Assembly (NCBI RefSeq): GCF_018256155.1 | Contig: NZ_JAERLY010000001.1 | Span: forward strand, 310,001 to 374,000 | DNA length: 64,000 bases | Origin: Gluconobacter sp. Dm-62 | GTDB taxonomy: Bacteria; Pseudomonadota; Alphaproteobacteria; Acetobacterales; Acetobacteraceae | Direction: 5' to 3' | Shown here: piece by piece, positions 37,102-45,473 of the stretch | How the letters are laid out: each line of letters opens with the position of its first letter | How positions within the stretch are numbered: position 1 is the first letter of the stretch | Made by a program: the position numbers and the translations under genes | The notes under the pieces: model-generated | What the model was told of the DNA's origin: nothing | Databases searched by the model: none | Seen by the model: the letters and a program-made list of their open reading frames with translations, nothing else

Positions 37102-37194
37102 ATGACGATGACACACCATACATGTCTTCTCGCAAAGACGAGCCCCCGGCGAGGCCGGAGCGCCTGTCCGCTTACGATGTGTGTAACACCGTGA
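37102..37194 (+). CDS. Possible 30-codon leader ORF overlapping the permease start
   Basis: ATG at 37102 lies 5 nt after GGAGAAG and reads 30 codons (MTMTHHTCLL...) to a TGA at 37194, out of frame with and overlapping the permease gene, whose first ATG (37122) has no ribosome site nearby. It may be a leader that couples or limits permease translation under riboswitch control. Purely an inference from spacing. Confidence 0.3.
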   Translation: MTMTHHTCLLAKTSPRRGRSACPLTMCVTP

Positions 37195-38717
37195 GCCCCG
37201 ACGGCACGGTCTACAGGGAAACGCCTCCGCTGTCGCTCCGCCCGAAACCGGATAGCGAACGTCTCGCACTCCTTGGTTATCAGCAGGAACTGCGGCGGGA
37301 TCTCGGGCCTTTTGCATCCTTTGCCGCCGGCTTTTCGTTCGTCTCGGTTCTGACGACAGTGTTTGAAATGTTTCCGCTCGGCTATTCCTTTGGTGGCCCG
37401 GCATTCTTCTGGACATGGCCACTCGTTTTCCTCGGACAGTTTTGCGTAGCGCTCTGTTTTGCAGAAATCGCTGCGCATATCCCGGTTGCAGGGGCGATTT
37501 ACCAGTGGTCGTCACGACTGGCGGTCCGGAACGTGGGATGGCTCGCCGGATGGCTGACGCTGATCGGTTACATCATCAGCGTTTCCGCCATTGCCATTGC
37601 CATGCAATCCATTCTTCCCAGCCTGTGGGATGGATTTCAGGTCATTGGCGGAGACCCGAACGTGACAACCCTGACAGGCGCTGAAAACGCGGTCATTCTG
37701 GGTACGGCGACCATTCTGGCTAGCACGATCATCTCATGCGCAGGCGTGCGTATTTCAGCATTCGTCACGGTGACCGGAGTTTATGCGGAAATCGCCGGAT
37801 TATGCGTGCTGATCGTAGCACTTTTCTGCAATACCCGGCGCGGCCTGGCTGTTACCGTCGACACGACCCATATGGCGCCGGGAATGTCATCCTCTGGCGC
37901 CTTTCTGGCTTCAATGCTTATGGCCGTCTACGTCATGTATGGCTTCGACAGCGCCGCCGAACTTTCAGAAGAAACGCGCGATCCGGCACGGACGGCGCCC
38001 CGCGCGATTATCCGCTGCCTTCTGCTGTCGTTCGTCGCAGGTGGGCTCGTCATTCTGGGCGCCCTGATGGCAGCGCCATCGCTGTCTTCCGGCGAACTTG
38101 CGACAGTGGGCGTACCCTACGTCATCAATGCCATCACATCCGGAACCATTGGGCATATCCTGCTGGCCACGGTCGCCATTTCAGTATTTTCAGCAACCAT
38201 TGCGATCCAGACCTCGGCTTCCCGTGTTCTCTTTTCAATGGCGCGGGACGGCGTCCTGCCCGGAGCCGGGCATCTCGCGCAGGTCTCGTCCCGCACAGGA
38301 ACGCCGGTTGCCGCCACCGTTTTCGTCGGCGTGTTCAGCGCCGCCTTCCTTGGCGTCAATTACGGCGATTCATCCCTTTTCAGTGCCATTACGTCCTCGG
38401 CCGTGGGGGTGACGTATTTCGCCTATCTTCTGGTGACCGTGCCGCTTCTGGTCCGGCGCGTGCAGTGGATGACGTCTCAGGCGCCTTCTCCATTTGGTTT
38501 CGAGGAAAAGGGGCGGATCCGTCGCGCACTGATCAATCTGTGTGCGGTGGTGTGCGGAGCGCTGTTTCTTCTGAATACGCTCTGGCCCCGCAGTGAAGTG
38601 TTCGATCCGAGCGGAACACGACCTTACATGGTGGCGTTCCCCGCAGCCTTTCTGATCATCGCCCTCGGGACAGGGCTCATCCTTCAAAAATTCCAAAGTA
38701 CCAGATCCGCACTCTAG
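37122..38717 (+). CDS. APC-family amino acid/guanidine permease
   Basis: 531 residues, about 12 membrane segments, with an APC (amino acid-polyamine-organocation) pattern: LGYQQELRRDLGPFASFAAGFSFVSVLT at the start of the membrane part, then IPVAGAIYQWSS and YGFDSAAELSEETRDPART, the conserved cytoplasmic loop of GABA/choline-type permeases. It would import guanidine or a related cation across the inner membrane. It is the first gene behind the guanidine-I riboswitch. The start is uncertain, since 37122 is the first in-frame ATG but is 25 nt from the nearest ribosome-binding sequence. Confidence 0.85.
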   Translation: MSSRKDEPPARPERLSAYDVCNTVSPDGTVYRETPPLSLRPKPDSERLALLGYQQELRRDLGPFASFAAGFSFVSVLTTVFEMFPLGYSFGGPAFFWTWPLVFLGQFCVALCFAEIAAHIPVAGAIYQWSSRLAVRNVGWLAGWLTLIGYIISVSAIAIAMQSILPSLWDGFQVIGGDPNVTTLTGAENAVILGTATILASTIISCAGVRISAFVTVTGVYAEIAGLCVLIVALFCNTRRGLAVTVDTTHMAPGMSSSGAFLASMLMAVYVMYGFDSAAELSEETRDPARTAPRAIIRCLLLSFVAGGLVILGALMAAPSLSSGELATVGVPYVINAITSGTIGHILLATVAISVFSATIAIQTSASRVLFSMARDGVLPGAGHLAQVSSRTGTPVAATVFVGVFSAAFLGVNYGDSSLFSAITSSAVGVTYFAYLLVTVPLLVRRVQWMTSQAPSPFGFEEKGRIRRALINLCAVVCGALFLLNTLWPRSEVFDPSGTRPYMVAFPAAFLIIALGTGLILQKFQSTRSAL

Positions 38718-38768
38718 GCCATCAGCAGGCGACGGCATGACGTTCGTCAGCGACTAAGGAGTCATTCC

Positions 38769-39506
38769 ATGAATCATTCGGCTGAATTTCCGACCCTCAA
38801 TCCAACCCTGTATCGGGAAACCATTCCCGGCGGCAGCCATCGCTCCCTGATCCTGCGTGCAGGACAGAAGCTGCGTCTGACGGATATTGAGGGCGGTGGA
38901 AACCTCTCCCTCATGGCCCTGAATGCGAAGCAGTTGACCGAGAGACTGAATCTTCCTGACACACTCAAGGCCCAGCACACGGCATTCGTGACCGAAGGCC
39001 ACTGCCTGTACTCGGATATGGGGCGCGTCCTGCTCGCGATTACTGCGGATACCTGCGGCTGGCACGACTGTTTTGGCGGCGTTCTGAATGCCGAGGAAGC
39101 ACGCGAGAAATACGGCGCAGGCCGCTTCGGGGATTTGCGCAACGGGTTCCACCGCAACGGGTTCGAAAATCTGCTCGTAGAGATGGGGAAATGGGATCTG
39201 GATGCACCGGACATCCAGATGATCGTTAATTTCTTCAGCAAAGTCGCGGTCGCCGATGGAGGATATCTGAACTACGTCCCAGACAATTCCAGTGCCGAGA
39301 GCTATGTCGATCTTTATGCGCCGATGGACGCACTCATCGTCATGACGGCACTTCAGCACCCGATGGATCCGTCCCCCCACTACGCGCCCAAACCGATTGA
39401 ATTTGCTGTGGAAGACGTCCGTGATGCCGGAATTACTGCCGCGTGCCGCCAGTCATGCGCCGAGAACGGACGTGCCTTCTACAACACGGAACTCTTCTGC
39501 CTGTAA
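38769..39506 (+). CDS. cgdA: Carboxyguanidine deiminase subunit (DUF1989, urea amidolyase-associated protein 1)
   Basis: 245 residues of the DUF1989/UAAP1 family: IPGGSHRSLILRAGQKLRLTD, GGGNLSLMALN, YSDMGRVLLAITADTCGWHDCFGG (Cys and His of the metal or active site), and DIQMIVNFFSKVAV. With its partner gene 13 bp downstream it corresponds to the pair shown in other bacteria to form carboxyguanidine deiminase, which converts carboxyguanidine to allophanate and ammonia. AAGGAG lies 7 nt upstream of the start. Which of the two is CgdA and which CgdB follows gene order and may need swapping. Confidence 0.85.
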   Translation: MNHSAEFPTLNPTLYRETIPGGSHRSLILRAGQKLRLTDIEGGGNLSLMALNAKQLTERLNLPDTLKAQHTAFVTEGHCLYSDMGRVLLAITADTCGWHDCFGGVLNAEEAREKYGAGRFGDLRNGFHRNGFENLLVEMGKWDLDAPDIQMIVNFFSKVAVADGGYLNYVPDNSSAESYVDLYAPMDALIVMTALQHPMDPSPHYAPKPIEFAVEDVRDAGITAACRQSCAENGRAFYNTELFCL

Positions 39507-39519
39507 GGAATTCTGAGCA

Positions 39520-40155
39520 ATGTCCATCACTTCCAGCACGTTCGATCCCGCCGACGCCGTTTCCCGCCATATCATCGGAGCAGGCGAGCCCTATGTCTTT
39601 GACGTCAAGAAAGGCCAGACTCTCCGTCTGCTCGATCTCGAAGGCAATCAGGCGGTCGATACGCTCTTCTACAATGCCAATAACACGCGAGAGCGCTATG
39701 ATGTGCAGCGCACCATCCGCAGGCAGAAGGCACTCTTTCTGACCACTGGAACAGTTCTGTATTCAAATCTCGGTGGTCCTCTGGCGACGATCACCGCTGA
39801 CACATGCGGACAGCACGACACGCTTGGCGGAGCCTGCTCGCAGGAAAGCAATACGGTCCGTTATGCAACCGACCGTTTTTACATGCACAGTTGCCGTAAC
39901 AATTTTCTTTGCGGCTGCCTTCAGGATGGCCGCCTGACCAAGCGCGATCTGGCACCCAACATCAATTTCTTCATGAATGTTCCCGTCACGCCGGACGGTA
40001 CGCTCGTCTTTGCGGATGGCGTCTCCGCTCCCAAAAAATATGTGGAACTGAAAGCTGAAGTCGATCTGATCGTCGTGATCTCGAATTGCCCCCAGCTCAA
40101 TAACCCCTGCAACGCGTGGAATCCGACCCCGGCAGAAGTGCTCATCTGGGACTGA
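39520..40155 (+). CDS. cgdB: Carboxyguanidine deiminase subunit (DUF1989, urea amidolyase-associated protein 2)
   Basis: 211 residues, the second DUF1989 protein: GAGEPYVFDVKKGQTLRLLDLEGNQAVDTLF, NLGGPLATITADTCGQHDTLGGACS, MHSCRNNFL, and a C-terminal PQLNNPCNAWNPTPAEVLIWD. The two subunits share the TADTCG-HD motif, so they probably form a heteromer with related folds. Spacing to the genes on both sides (13 and 26 bp) shows one operon with the permease and allophanate hydrolase. Confidence 0.85.
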   Translation: MSITSSTFDPADAVSRHIIGAGEPYVFDVKKGQTLRLLDLEGNQAVDTLFYNANNTRERYDVQRTIRRQKALFLTTGTVLYSNLGGPLATITADTCGQHDTLGGACSQESNTVRYATDRFYMHSCRNNFLCGCLQDGRLTKRDLAPNINFFMNVPVTPDGTLVFADGVSAPKKYVELKAEVDLIVVISNCPQLNNPCNAWNPTPAEVLIWD

Positions 40156-40181
40156 TCCACAAACAGACGAAGGACTGGACG

Positions 40182-42008
40182 ATGTTGACCACTCTGCCTG
40201 ACCTCGCCCCACAGACGCTGCTGGCCTTGTATCGCGATAACACGCTCACGCCCCGGGCGCTGATTGATGCGTTGCGCATGAAAGCGCTGGCGATCAATGA
40301 AGATTATCGCGCCTTCATCCATATCCTCGATGAATCCGAAACCGAGCCTTTTCTGCGCCATCTGGAAGCGAAGGAAAACCGAAGCCTCCCACTCTATGGC
40401 CTTCCATTCGTAGTCAAGGATAATATCGATCTCGCCGGAATTCCCACAACCGCAGCCTGCCCGGCGTTTGCCTACGTTCCCGATGAAACCGCAACCGTGG
40501 TCCGGCGCCTTATCGAGCTCGGCGCCATTCCGGTCGCCAAGGCCAATCTCGACCAGTTCGCAACGGGCCTGAACGGCACCCGATCCCCTTATGGTGCCTG
40601 TCGCAACAGTGTGCTGCCCGATTTTCCGTCCGGGGGCTCCAGTTCGGGCTCGGCGCTGGCGGTCGCACTCGGGATTGCAAGCTTCGCCCTTGGAACCGAC
40701 ACCGCAGGAAGCGGCCGTATCCCCGCCGCTTACAACAATCTCGTCGGACTCAAAGCCACCCGTGGGCTTGTCTCAACGCATGGTGTCGTTCCCGCCTGCA
40801 GAACACTGGACTGCACGACACTTCTGACCGCATCCGCAAGTCAGGCCAGCGCATTGTTTTCCCTGATCGCCCAGTACGACCCTGCGGATGATTACAGTCG
40901 AAAAAATCCCCAGTGGAATGGGTCCACAGCATTCGGGGCGGTTCGACCAGGCTTTCGGTTCGGCGTTCCGCAAAGCCTCGATTTCGCGGGATGTCCTGAA
41001 GGAGACGCTCTTTTCGCTCAGGCCATTGCTCGTCTGGAAGCGATGGGTGGCATCCCGGTGCCCATTGACCTCTCCCCGTTTCTGGAAGCGGCCAGACTTC
41101 TTTACGAGGGCCCCTGGGTTGCGGAGCGGTATTTCGTCGTCCGCGACCTACTGGCGCGCGATCCCAAAGCTATCCTGCCCGTCATCCGTGACGTTCTTGA
41201 GGCAGCCCCAGGTTACAGCGCCGTAGAGGTCTATGCCGCAACGTACAGGCTTCAGCATCTCAAGACCACCTGTGACGCCATCATGGGCGACCTGAATTGC
41301 GTGCTGACACCCACGATGCCCCGGCCCGTCACACTGGCAGAACTGCATGAACAGCCGGTCGCTGCGAATTCTCTTCTCGGCGTCTATACGAATTTCATGA
41401 ACCTGCTGGACTACGCTGCTGTTGCCGTCCCGTCAGCCTTCATGACCAACGGTTTGCCATGGGGAATCAGCCTCTTCGGACGCGCATTTACGGACCAGTA
41501 TCTGCTGAGCTTCGCGGATGCGTTCCAGCGGATGTCAGATCTGCCTCTCGTAGGGGAGCAGACACTGGAGGCGCCTGTGACTGGGCGTATTGCTGCAAAC
41601 GACAAGGCGCGCGTCGTGGTCTGCGGCGCACATCTCGACGGCCTGCCGCTCAACTGGCAATTGCAGGACCGCGGTGGCCGGCTCATCAAAGTCACCACGA
41701 CAGCACCATACTACCGCTTTTATGTTCTGCCCGGAGGCCCGCCCATGCGTCCCGGACTTGAGCGATGCGATGATGGCGGCTGCGCCATTGAGGTCGAGGT
41801 TTGGGAACTGCCTTCCGCGGAACTCGGATCTTTTCTGACGCAAATTCCCGCCCCCCTGGGTCTGGGCAAGGTTGAACTCAGCGACGGAAGTTTTGAAACC
41901 GGCTTTATCTGTGAAGGCGCAGCTCTGTCATCTGCCCAAGACGTCACGTCCACCGGCGGATGGCGCGCATGGCTTGCATCGGGAGACCGTCAGAAAACAC
42001 CGGCCTGA
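40182..42008 (+). CDS. atzF: Allophanate hydrolase
   Basis: 608 residues. The N-terminal amidase-signature domain has Lys79 in FVVKDNID, cis-Ser around 154 in SGGSSSGSALAVALG, and the nucleophile Ser177 in DTAGSGRIPAA. The C-terminal domain (about 480-608) is the small allophanate-specific domain with ARVVVCGAHLDGLPLNWQL and the YYRFYVLPGG segment. It cleaves allophanate to two ammonia and two CO2, the last step of guanidine (or urea) use through carboxylation. The ATG at 40182 lies 26 bp after the second DUF1989 gene; an earlier in-frame start would overlap it. Confidence 0.93.
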   Translation: MLTTLPDLAPQTLLALYRDNTLTPRALIDALRMKALAINEDYRAFIHILDESETEPFLRHLEAKENRSLPLYGLPFVVKDNIDLAGIPTTAACPAFAYVPDETATVVRRLIELGAIPVAKANLDQFATGLNGTRSPYGACRNSVLPDFPSGGSSSGSALAVALGIASFALGTDTAGSGRIPAAYNNLVGLKATRGLVSTHGVVPACRTLDCTTLLTASASQASALFSLIAQYDPADDYSRKNPQWNGSTAFGAVRPGFRFGVPQSLDFAGCPEGDALFAQAIARLEAMGGIPVPIDLSPFLEAARLLYEGPWVAERYFVVRDLLARDPKAILPVIRDVLEAAPGYSAVEVYAATYRLQHLKTTCDAIMGDLNCVLTPTMPRPVTLAELHEQPVAANSLLGVYTNFMNLLDYAAVAVPSAFMTNGLPWGISLFGRAFTDQYLLSFADAFQRMSDLPLVGEQTLEAPVTGRIAANDKARVVVCGAHLDGLPLNWQLQDRGGRLIKVTTTAPYYRFYVLPGGPPMRPGLERCDDGGCAIEVEVWELPSAELGSFLTQIPAPLGLGKVELSDGSFETGFICEGAALSSAQDVTSTGGWRAWLASGDRQKTPA

Positions 42009-42142
42009 AAAAGCCGGTTCAGCATTTTTCCATCAAATTCCCGGATCTGATTTCCAGCACACAGGGCAGATCCTTTTCCATATCGGTTCCGCAACAGCAG
42101 CGCAGATTTACAATCTGCGTGGGCTCGAGCAGGGAGATTACA

Positions 42143-43123
42143 ATGTATCAGGGTTCAACCGACAGGCCTGCGAAAGGTCAGGCAGAAGGACGGGCTCCGC
42201 CCCGCTTTCCCTGTATTCTTGTCGCCGATGCCCCCTCACCGGCACTCCGTCTGTTTTCCGATGCGTTGGAACATGCCGGGATGACGGCCATGACAGAGCC
42301 TGATGGAAATGCCATGCTCGATACCCTAAGGACGGTGTCCCCTGATCTGGTCGTTATGGAAGTCGCACTACCCGGGTTAGGCGGGTTCGAAGTCGCGACC
42401 AGGATCAGGCACGACCCGGCCCTCAGCCATATTCCATTCATTTTCCGTACCAAGCACATGGAAACGCAGAACGTTCTGCGGGGGCTGGAGGTCGGGGGCA
42501 TCGATTACATTTCCAAGACCCGACCGGTGGAGGAAATGGTTGCACGTATCAAGACTCACCTGCGAGGAGCCATCGAAGCCCGGACCCTGCGTTTGGCACT
42601 CGACGCCTGCCACAGACCAATGATTGGCGTTGCTCCGGATGGCTCCCTGTCGTGGTACACCCCTGCCGCCGCCTCTCTGATGTCCGGGGTTTTCGTATCA
42701 TGGCAGCCGAATACTCTCCTTCCGTCTGCTCTTGGAGACATTTTCATTGAACTGGCAAAATCCAGTCCCCTGCCAAAACACAGGACTGTTGAACTGAATG
42801 CCAGCATGGGAAGCACGATTGAAGGTGGAAGCCTCGAATGTATCACGACTGGCCCCATGCCAGATGGGACGATGGGCATTACCCTTCTGCTGCGTCGCCC
42901 CGGAGAGGAAGAAAGGCGCCTCGGCGCACGCCACAACCTCACCACGCGTGAAGCACAGGTCCTCTTCTGGATCAGTCGTGGAAAATCGAACCGGGATATC
43001 AGTGAGGTGCTTGGCATCAGTTCCAGAACGGTGAACAAACATCTTGAACAGATTTTTGCAAAGCTTGGCGTGGAAAACCGGGCTTCCGCAGCAGCCATTG
43101 CCGTTAAAACATCAGCCGAGTGA
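42143..43123 (+). CDS. LuxR-type regulator with an atypical receiver domain
   Basis: 326 residues. The N-terminal receiver-like domain (about 28-145) has the phospho-acceptor position as Glu73 (LVVMEVALPGLGG), where response regulators have Asp; the conserved Lys is kept (YISKTRP). A middle part (about 150-255) resembles a degenerate PAS-like sensor. The C-terminal LuxR helix-turn-helix (LTTREAQVLFWISRGKSNRDISEVLGISSRTVNKHL) is intact. The start at 42143 has AGGGAGAT in front. It follows allophanate hydrolase on the same strand by 134 bp and may regulate the cluster; no sensor kinase gene is next to it. Confidence 0.85.
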   Translation: MYQGSTDRPAKGQAEGRAPPRFPCILVADAPSPALRLFSDALEHAGMTAMTEPDGNAMLDTLRTVSPDLVVMEVALPGLGGFEVATRIRHDPALSHIPFIFRTKHMETQNVLRGLEVGGIDYISKTRPVEEMVARIKTHLRGAIEARTLRLALDACHRPMIGVAPDGSLSWYTPAAASLMSGVFVSWQPNTLLPSALGDIFIELAKSSPLPKHRTVELNASMGSTIEGGSLECITTGPMPDGTMGITLLLRRPGEEERRLGARHNLTTREAQVLFWISRGKSNRDISEVLGISSRTVNKHLEQIFAKLGVENRASAAAIAVKTSAE

Positions 43124-43188
43124 AGTGGAATTCTGACAATGACTTTCCCCACTAACAGATATTCCACCGCTATCCTGATGCCCGCGAT

Positions 43189-44763
43189 ATGAAGACAGAA
43201 CTGCTACGCGCAAGGTCGCTCCTAAAAGCCGGACGACCAATGGATACGCGCTCAGTCGCCATGGCTGAAACGATCCGGAATCCGGCATCGGCAGAGGCGC
43301 GCTTTCTCCTTGGGGTTAGTGAAGCCATGCTGGGAAATATCCGGGAAGGCCTGACGCATCTGCGCAAGGCAACAGATCTGAAGCGCTCTGCGGAATACTA
43401 TGCACAGCTTGCACGGTGTCTGCTCATGGTCCGCCAGGATCGAGATGCACGCACAGCCTTACAGAATGCGGAACAATGCCTTGCCGTTGGGGAAAGGGTC
43501 GATGCATTGACGCGTGACACACTGGGATGCGCCTATGCAAGATTGGGAAACCACACTGAGTCTCTCCCACATTTCGCCGCAGCCGTCCGTATACAGCCTG
43601 AAAATACCCAATTCCGCTATAATCACGCCATTGCCCTCAGCTTTGTGGGAGAAGCAGCAGAATCAGAAAAAGCTTTCGAAAGGCTTCTGACACAGGAGCC
43701 ACACAATGCGCGTGCACATCACGGACTGGCCGGACTTCGCCGCCAAACAGCAGAATGCAACCACGTTCCCCGACTTCGCGCAGTCCGGAATGCAACGCAA
43801 GATCCAGACGCTCGCCTTCTGCTCGGATATGCCCTTGCCAAGGAGCTTGAAGACATTGGCGAAGCAGCGGAATCCTTCAGATGTCTGCTTGACGTCAACA
43901 AGGAATACCGCCGCCGGATAACATACGACTTCGCCAGCGATGGCGAGATATTTGACGCGATCGAAGCCAGTTGGTCCCAGTTCGCATCTGCGCCCGTCAC
44001 GCATGCGCCCAAAGATGCGCCAATCTTCATTATCGGGATGCCAAGAACCGGAACAACCCTTGTTGATCGGATTCTGTCTTCACATCCTGACGTAGTCAGC
44101 GCGGGGGAGTTGCAGGCTTTTCCACTTGCAGTCAAAGCCGCATCAGGAACACGTACGCGCAATGTTCTTGACCCCGAGACACTCTTTTACGCCGCAGGAA
44201 AAGACCTTGGAGGCATCGGCAGATCCTACATGGAACGCGCTGCATCCCATGTTCCAGCAACACCCAAGCGCTTCATCGATAAATTTCCCGGAAATTTTCA
44301 ATATGCTGGCCTCATCGCACGCGCCCTGCCGCATGCCGCCATCATTTGTTTGCGACGCCATCCCATGGATACAGTTGTCAGCAATTTTAAGAACTTGTTT
44401 GCAACCACTTCCCGATATTATCAGTATAGCTATGACATTCAGGAAATCGCCCAGTATTACGTCCGCTTCGACCGGCTCATGAAATTTTGGCAGGCTGCAA
44501 TCCCTAATCGGATTCTCGAAGTACATTATGAAGATCTTGTCGAAAAACAGGAGGAAACGACGCGTCAAATTCTGGAGCATTGCAATCTGCAATGGTCAGA
44601 AAGCTGTCTGACCTTTCACGAAAACACCTCGCCTGTCTCCACTCCGAGTGCTGCGCAGGTCCGACGCCCGATCTATCGGGATGCTGTCGCACGCTGGCGT
44701 CGATACGAAAACGCTCTGGCACCAGCCCGCGACGTGTTCGATGCCGCTGGCATTCCTGTTTAG
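43189..44763 (+). CDS. TPR-domain sulfotransferase
   Basis: 524 residues. Residues about 1-250 form tetratricopeptide repeats (ARFLLGVSEAMLGNIREGL, YAQLARCLLMVRQDRDA, LGCAYARLGNHTESLPHF and others). From about 275 a sulfotransferase fold follows: PIFIIGMPRTGTTLVDRIL with the PAPS 5'-phosphosulfate loop, then FIDKFPGNFQYAG and ICLRRHPMDTVVSNFKN with the 3'-phosphate-binding Arg/Ser. Such proteins transfer sulfate from PAPS to a protein or glycan acceptor; the acceptor is unknown. Ribosome-binding sequence is poor. It is 65 bp after the LuxR-type gene. Confidence 0.85.
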   Translation: MKTELLRARSLLKAGRPMDTRSVAMAETIRNPASAEARFLLGVSEAMLGNIREGLTHLRKATDLKRSAEYYAQLARCLLMVRQDRDARTALQNAEQCLAVGERVDALTRDTLGCAYARLGNHTESLPHFAAAVRIQPENTQFRYNHAIALSFVGEAAESEKAFERLLTQEPHNARAHHGLAGLRRQTAECNHVPRLRAVRNATQDPDARLLLGYALAKELEDIGEAAESFRCLLDVNKEYRRRITYDFASDGEIFDAIEASWSQFASAPVTHAPKDAPIFIIGMPRTGTTLVDRILSSHPDVVSAGELQAFPLAVKAASGTRTRNVLDPETLFYAAGKDLGGIGRSYMERAASHVPATPKRFIDKFPGNFQYAGLIARALPHAAIICLRRHPMDTVVSNFKNLFATTSRYYQYSYDIQEIAQYYVRFDRLMKFWQAAIPNRILEVHYEDLVEKQEETTRQILEHCNLQWSESCLTFHENTSPVSTPSAAQVRRPIYRDAVARWRRYENALAPARDVFDAAGIPV

Positions 44764-44934
44764 CATGTCCCACCAATCAGAATTTTTAACATCCATCACA
44801 GGAACATATCGAATCCGGATTGATAAAAAGCATCCAAAACAGGCAACATCCTGACTGCGAACTGGAAATAGCCTCCGGCTTTATCCTCCACACCATATCT
44901 TCGAACTCAACAAAGCCTCACGAGAAAGCAGAAC

Positions 44935-45357
44935 ATGTCAGATACCACGTCCTCAACCACCCCGACTGAGCCTGCCGTCCAGCCCGTACTGACGGTCTGT
45001 GTAACATGCCGGCGCGGCCTTTCATCCGCCGAAATCGGCGATGCACCCGGGCCAGGTCGTCAGCTTTACGATGCCCTGCTGGCAAATGCCGAAGAATCCG
45101 GAATTTTAATTCGGCCAGTCGAATGCATGTCCTTATGCTCTCGGGGATGTACGGCGACAGTTTCGATGCCTGGAAAATGGACACTGCTGCTCGGCGGCCT
45201 TGAAATGGAAAAAATTGCTGATTTCAAGGGATGGCTCAAACTCTACAGTGCATCGAAGACCGGGATGGTTCCTGCGTCCAAGCGCCCTCCCACGCTTTCG
45301 GATATGGTCATCGCGCGCCTTCCGGCTGACATCGCGTCTCCTGCCAAACCAGCTTAG
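44935..45357 (+). CDS. DUF1636 family [2Fe-2S]-type small protein
   Basis: 140 residues. VCVTCRRG and VECMSLCSRGCTATV give a C-x2-C and C-x3-C-x3-C arrangement like thioredoxin-fold [2Fe-2S] ferredoxins; DUF1636 proteins are commonly annotated as metal-binding. A cytoplasmic electron-carrier or metal-handling role is likely. It lies 116 bp upstream of a molybdopterin oxidoreductase gene whose usual [2Fe-2S] small subunit is missing nearby, so it might supply that electron path (inference). Confidence 0.8.
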   Translation: MSDTTSSTTPTEPAVQPVLTVCVTCRRGLSSAEIGDAPGPGRQLYDALLANAEESGILIRPVECMSLCSRGCTATVSMPGKWTLLLGGLEMEKIADFKGWLKLYSASKTGMVPASKRPPTLSDMVIARLPADIASPAKPA

Positions 45358-45473
45358 AAACGGCGCCTTGGCAATCATTAAAAAACAGTTTGCACAGCAA
45401 AAGCGATTTTGCCTTTTCCAGCATCCATTGTTTTGGTCGCCTTGAAAACGACTGCGCCTGAGGAACATTCCTG

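Noticed and set aside
32984-42008. Plain urea degradation by urea amidolyase
   Set aside because: The enzymes alone would allow it, but two guanidine-I riboswitches and the DUF1989 pair fit guanidine use better; urea as a side substrate is not excluded.
42556-43167. 203-residue minus-strand frame
   Set aside because: It is antisense to the LuxR-type gene, whose motifs on the + strand are clear.
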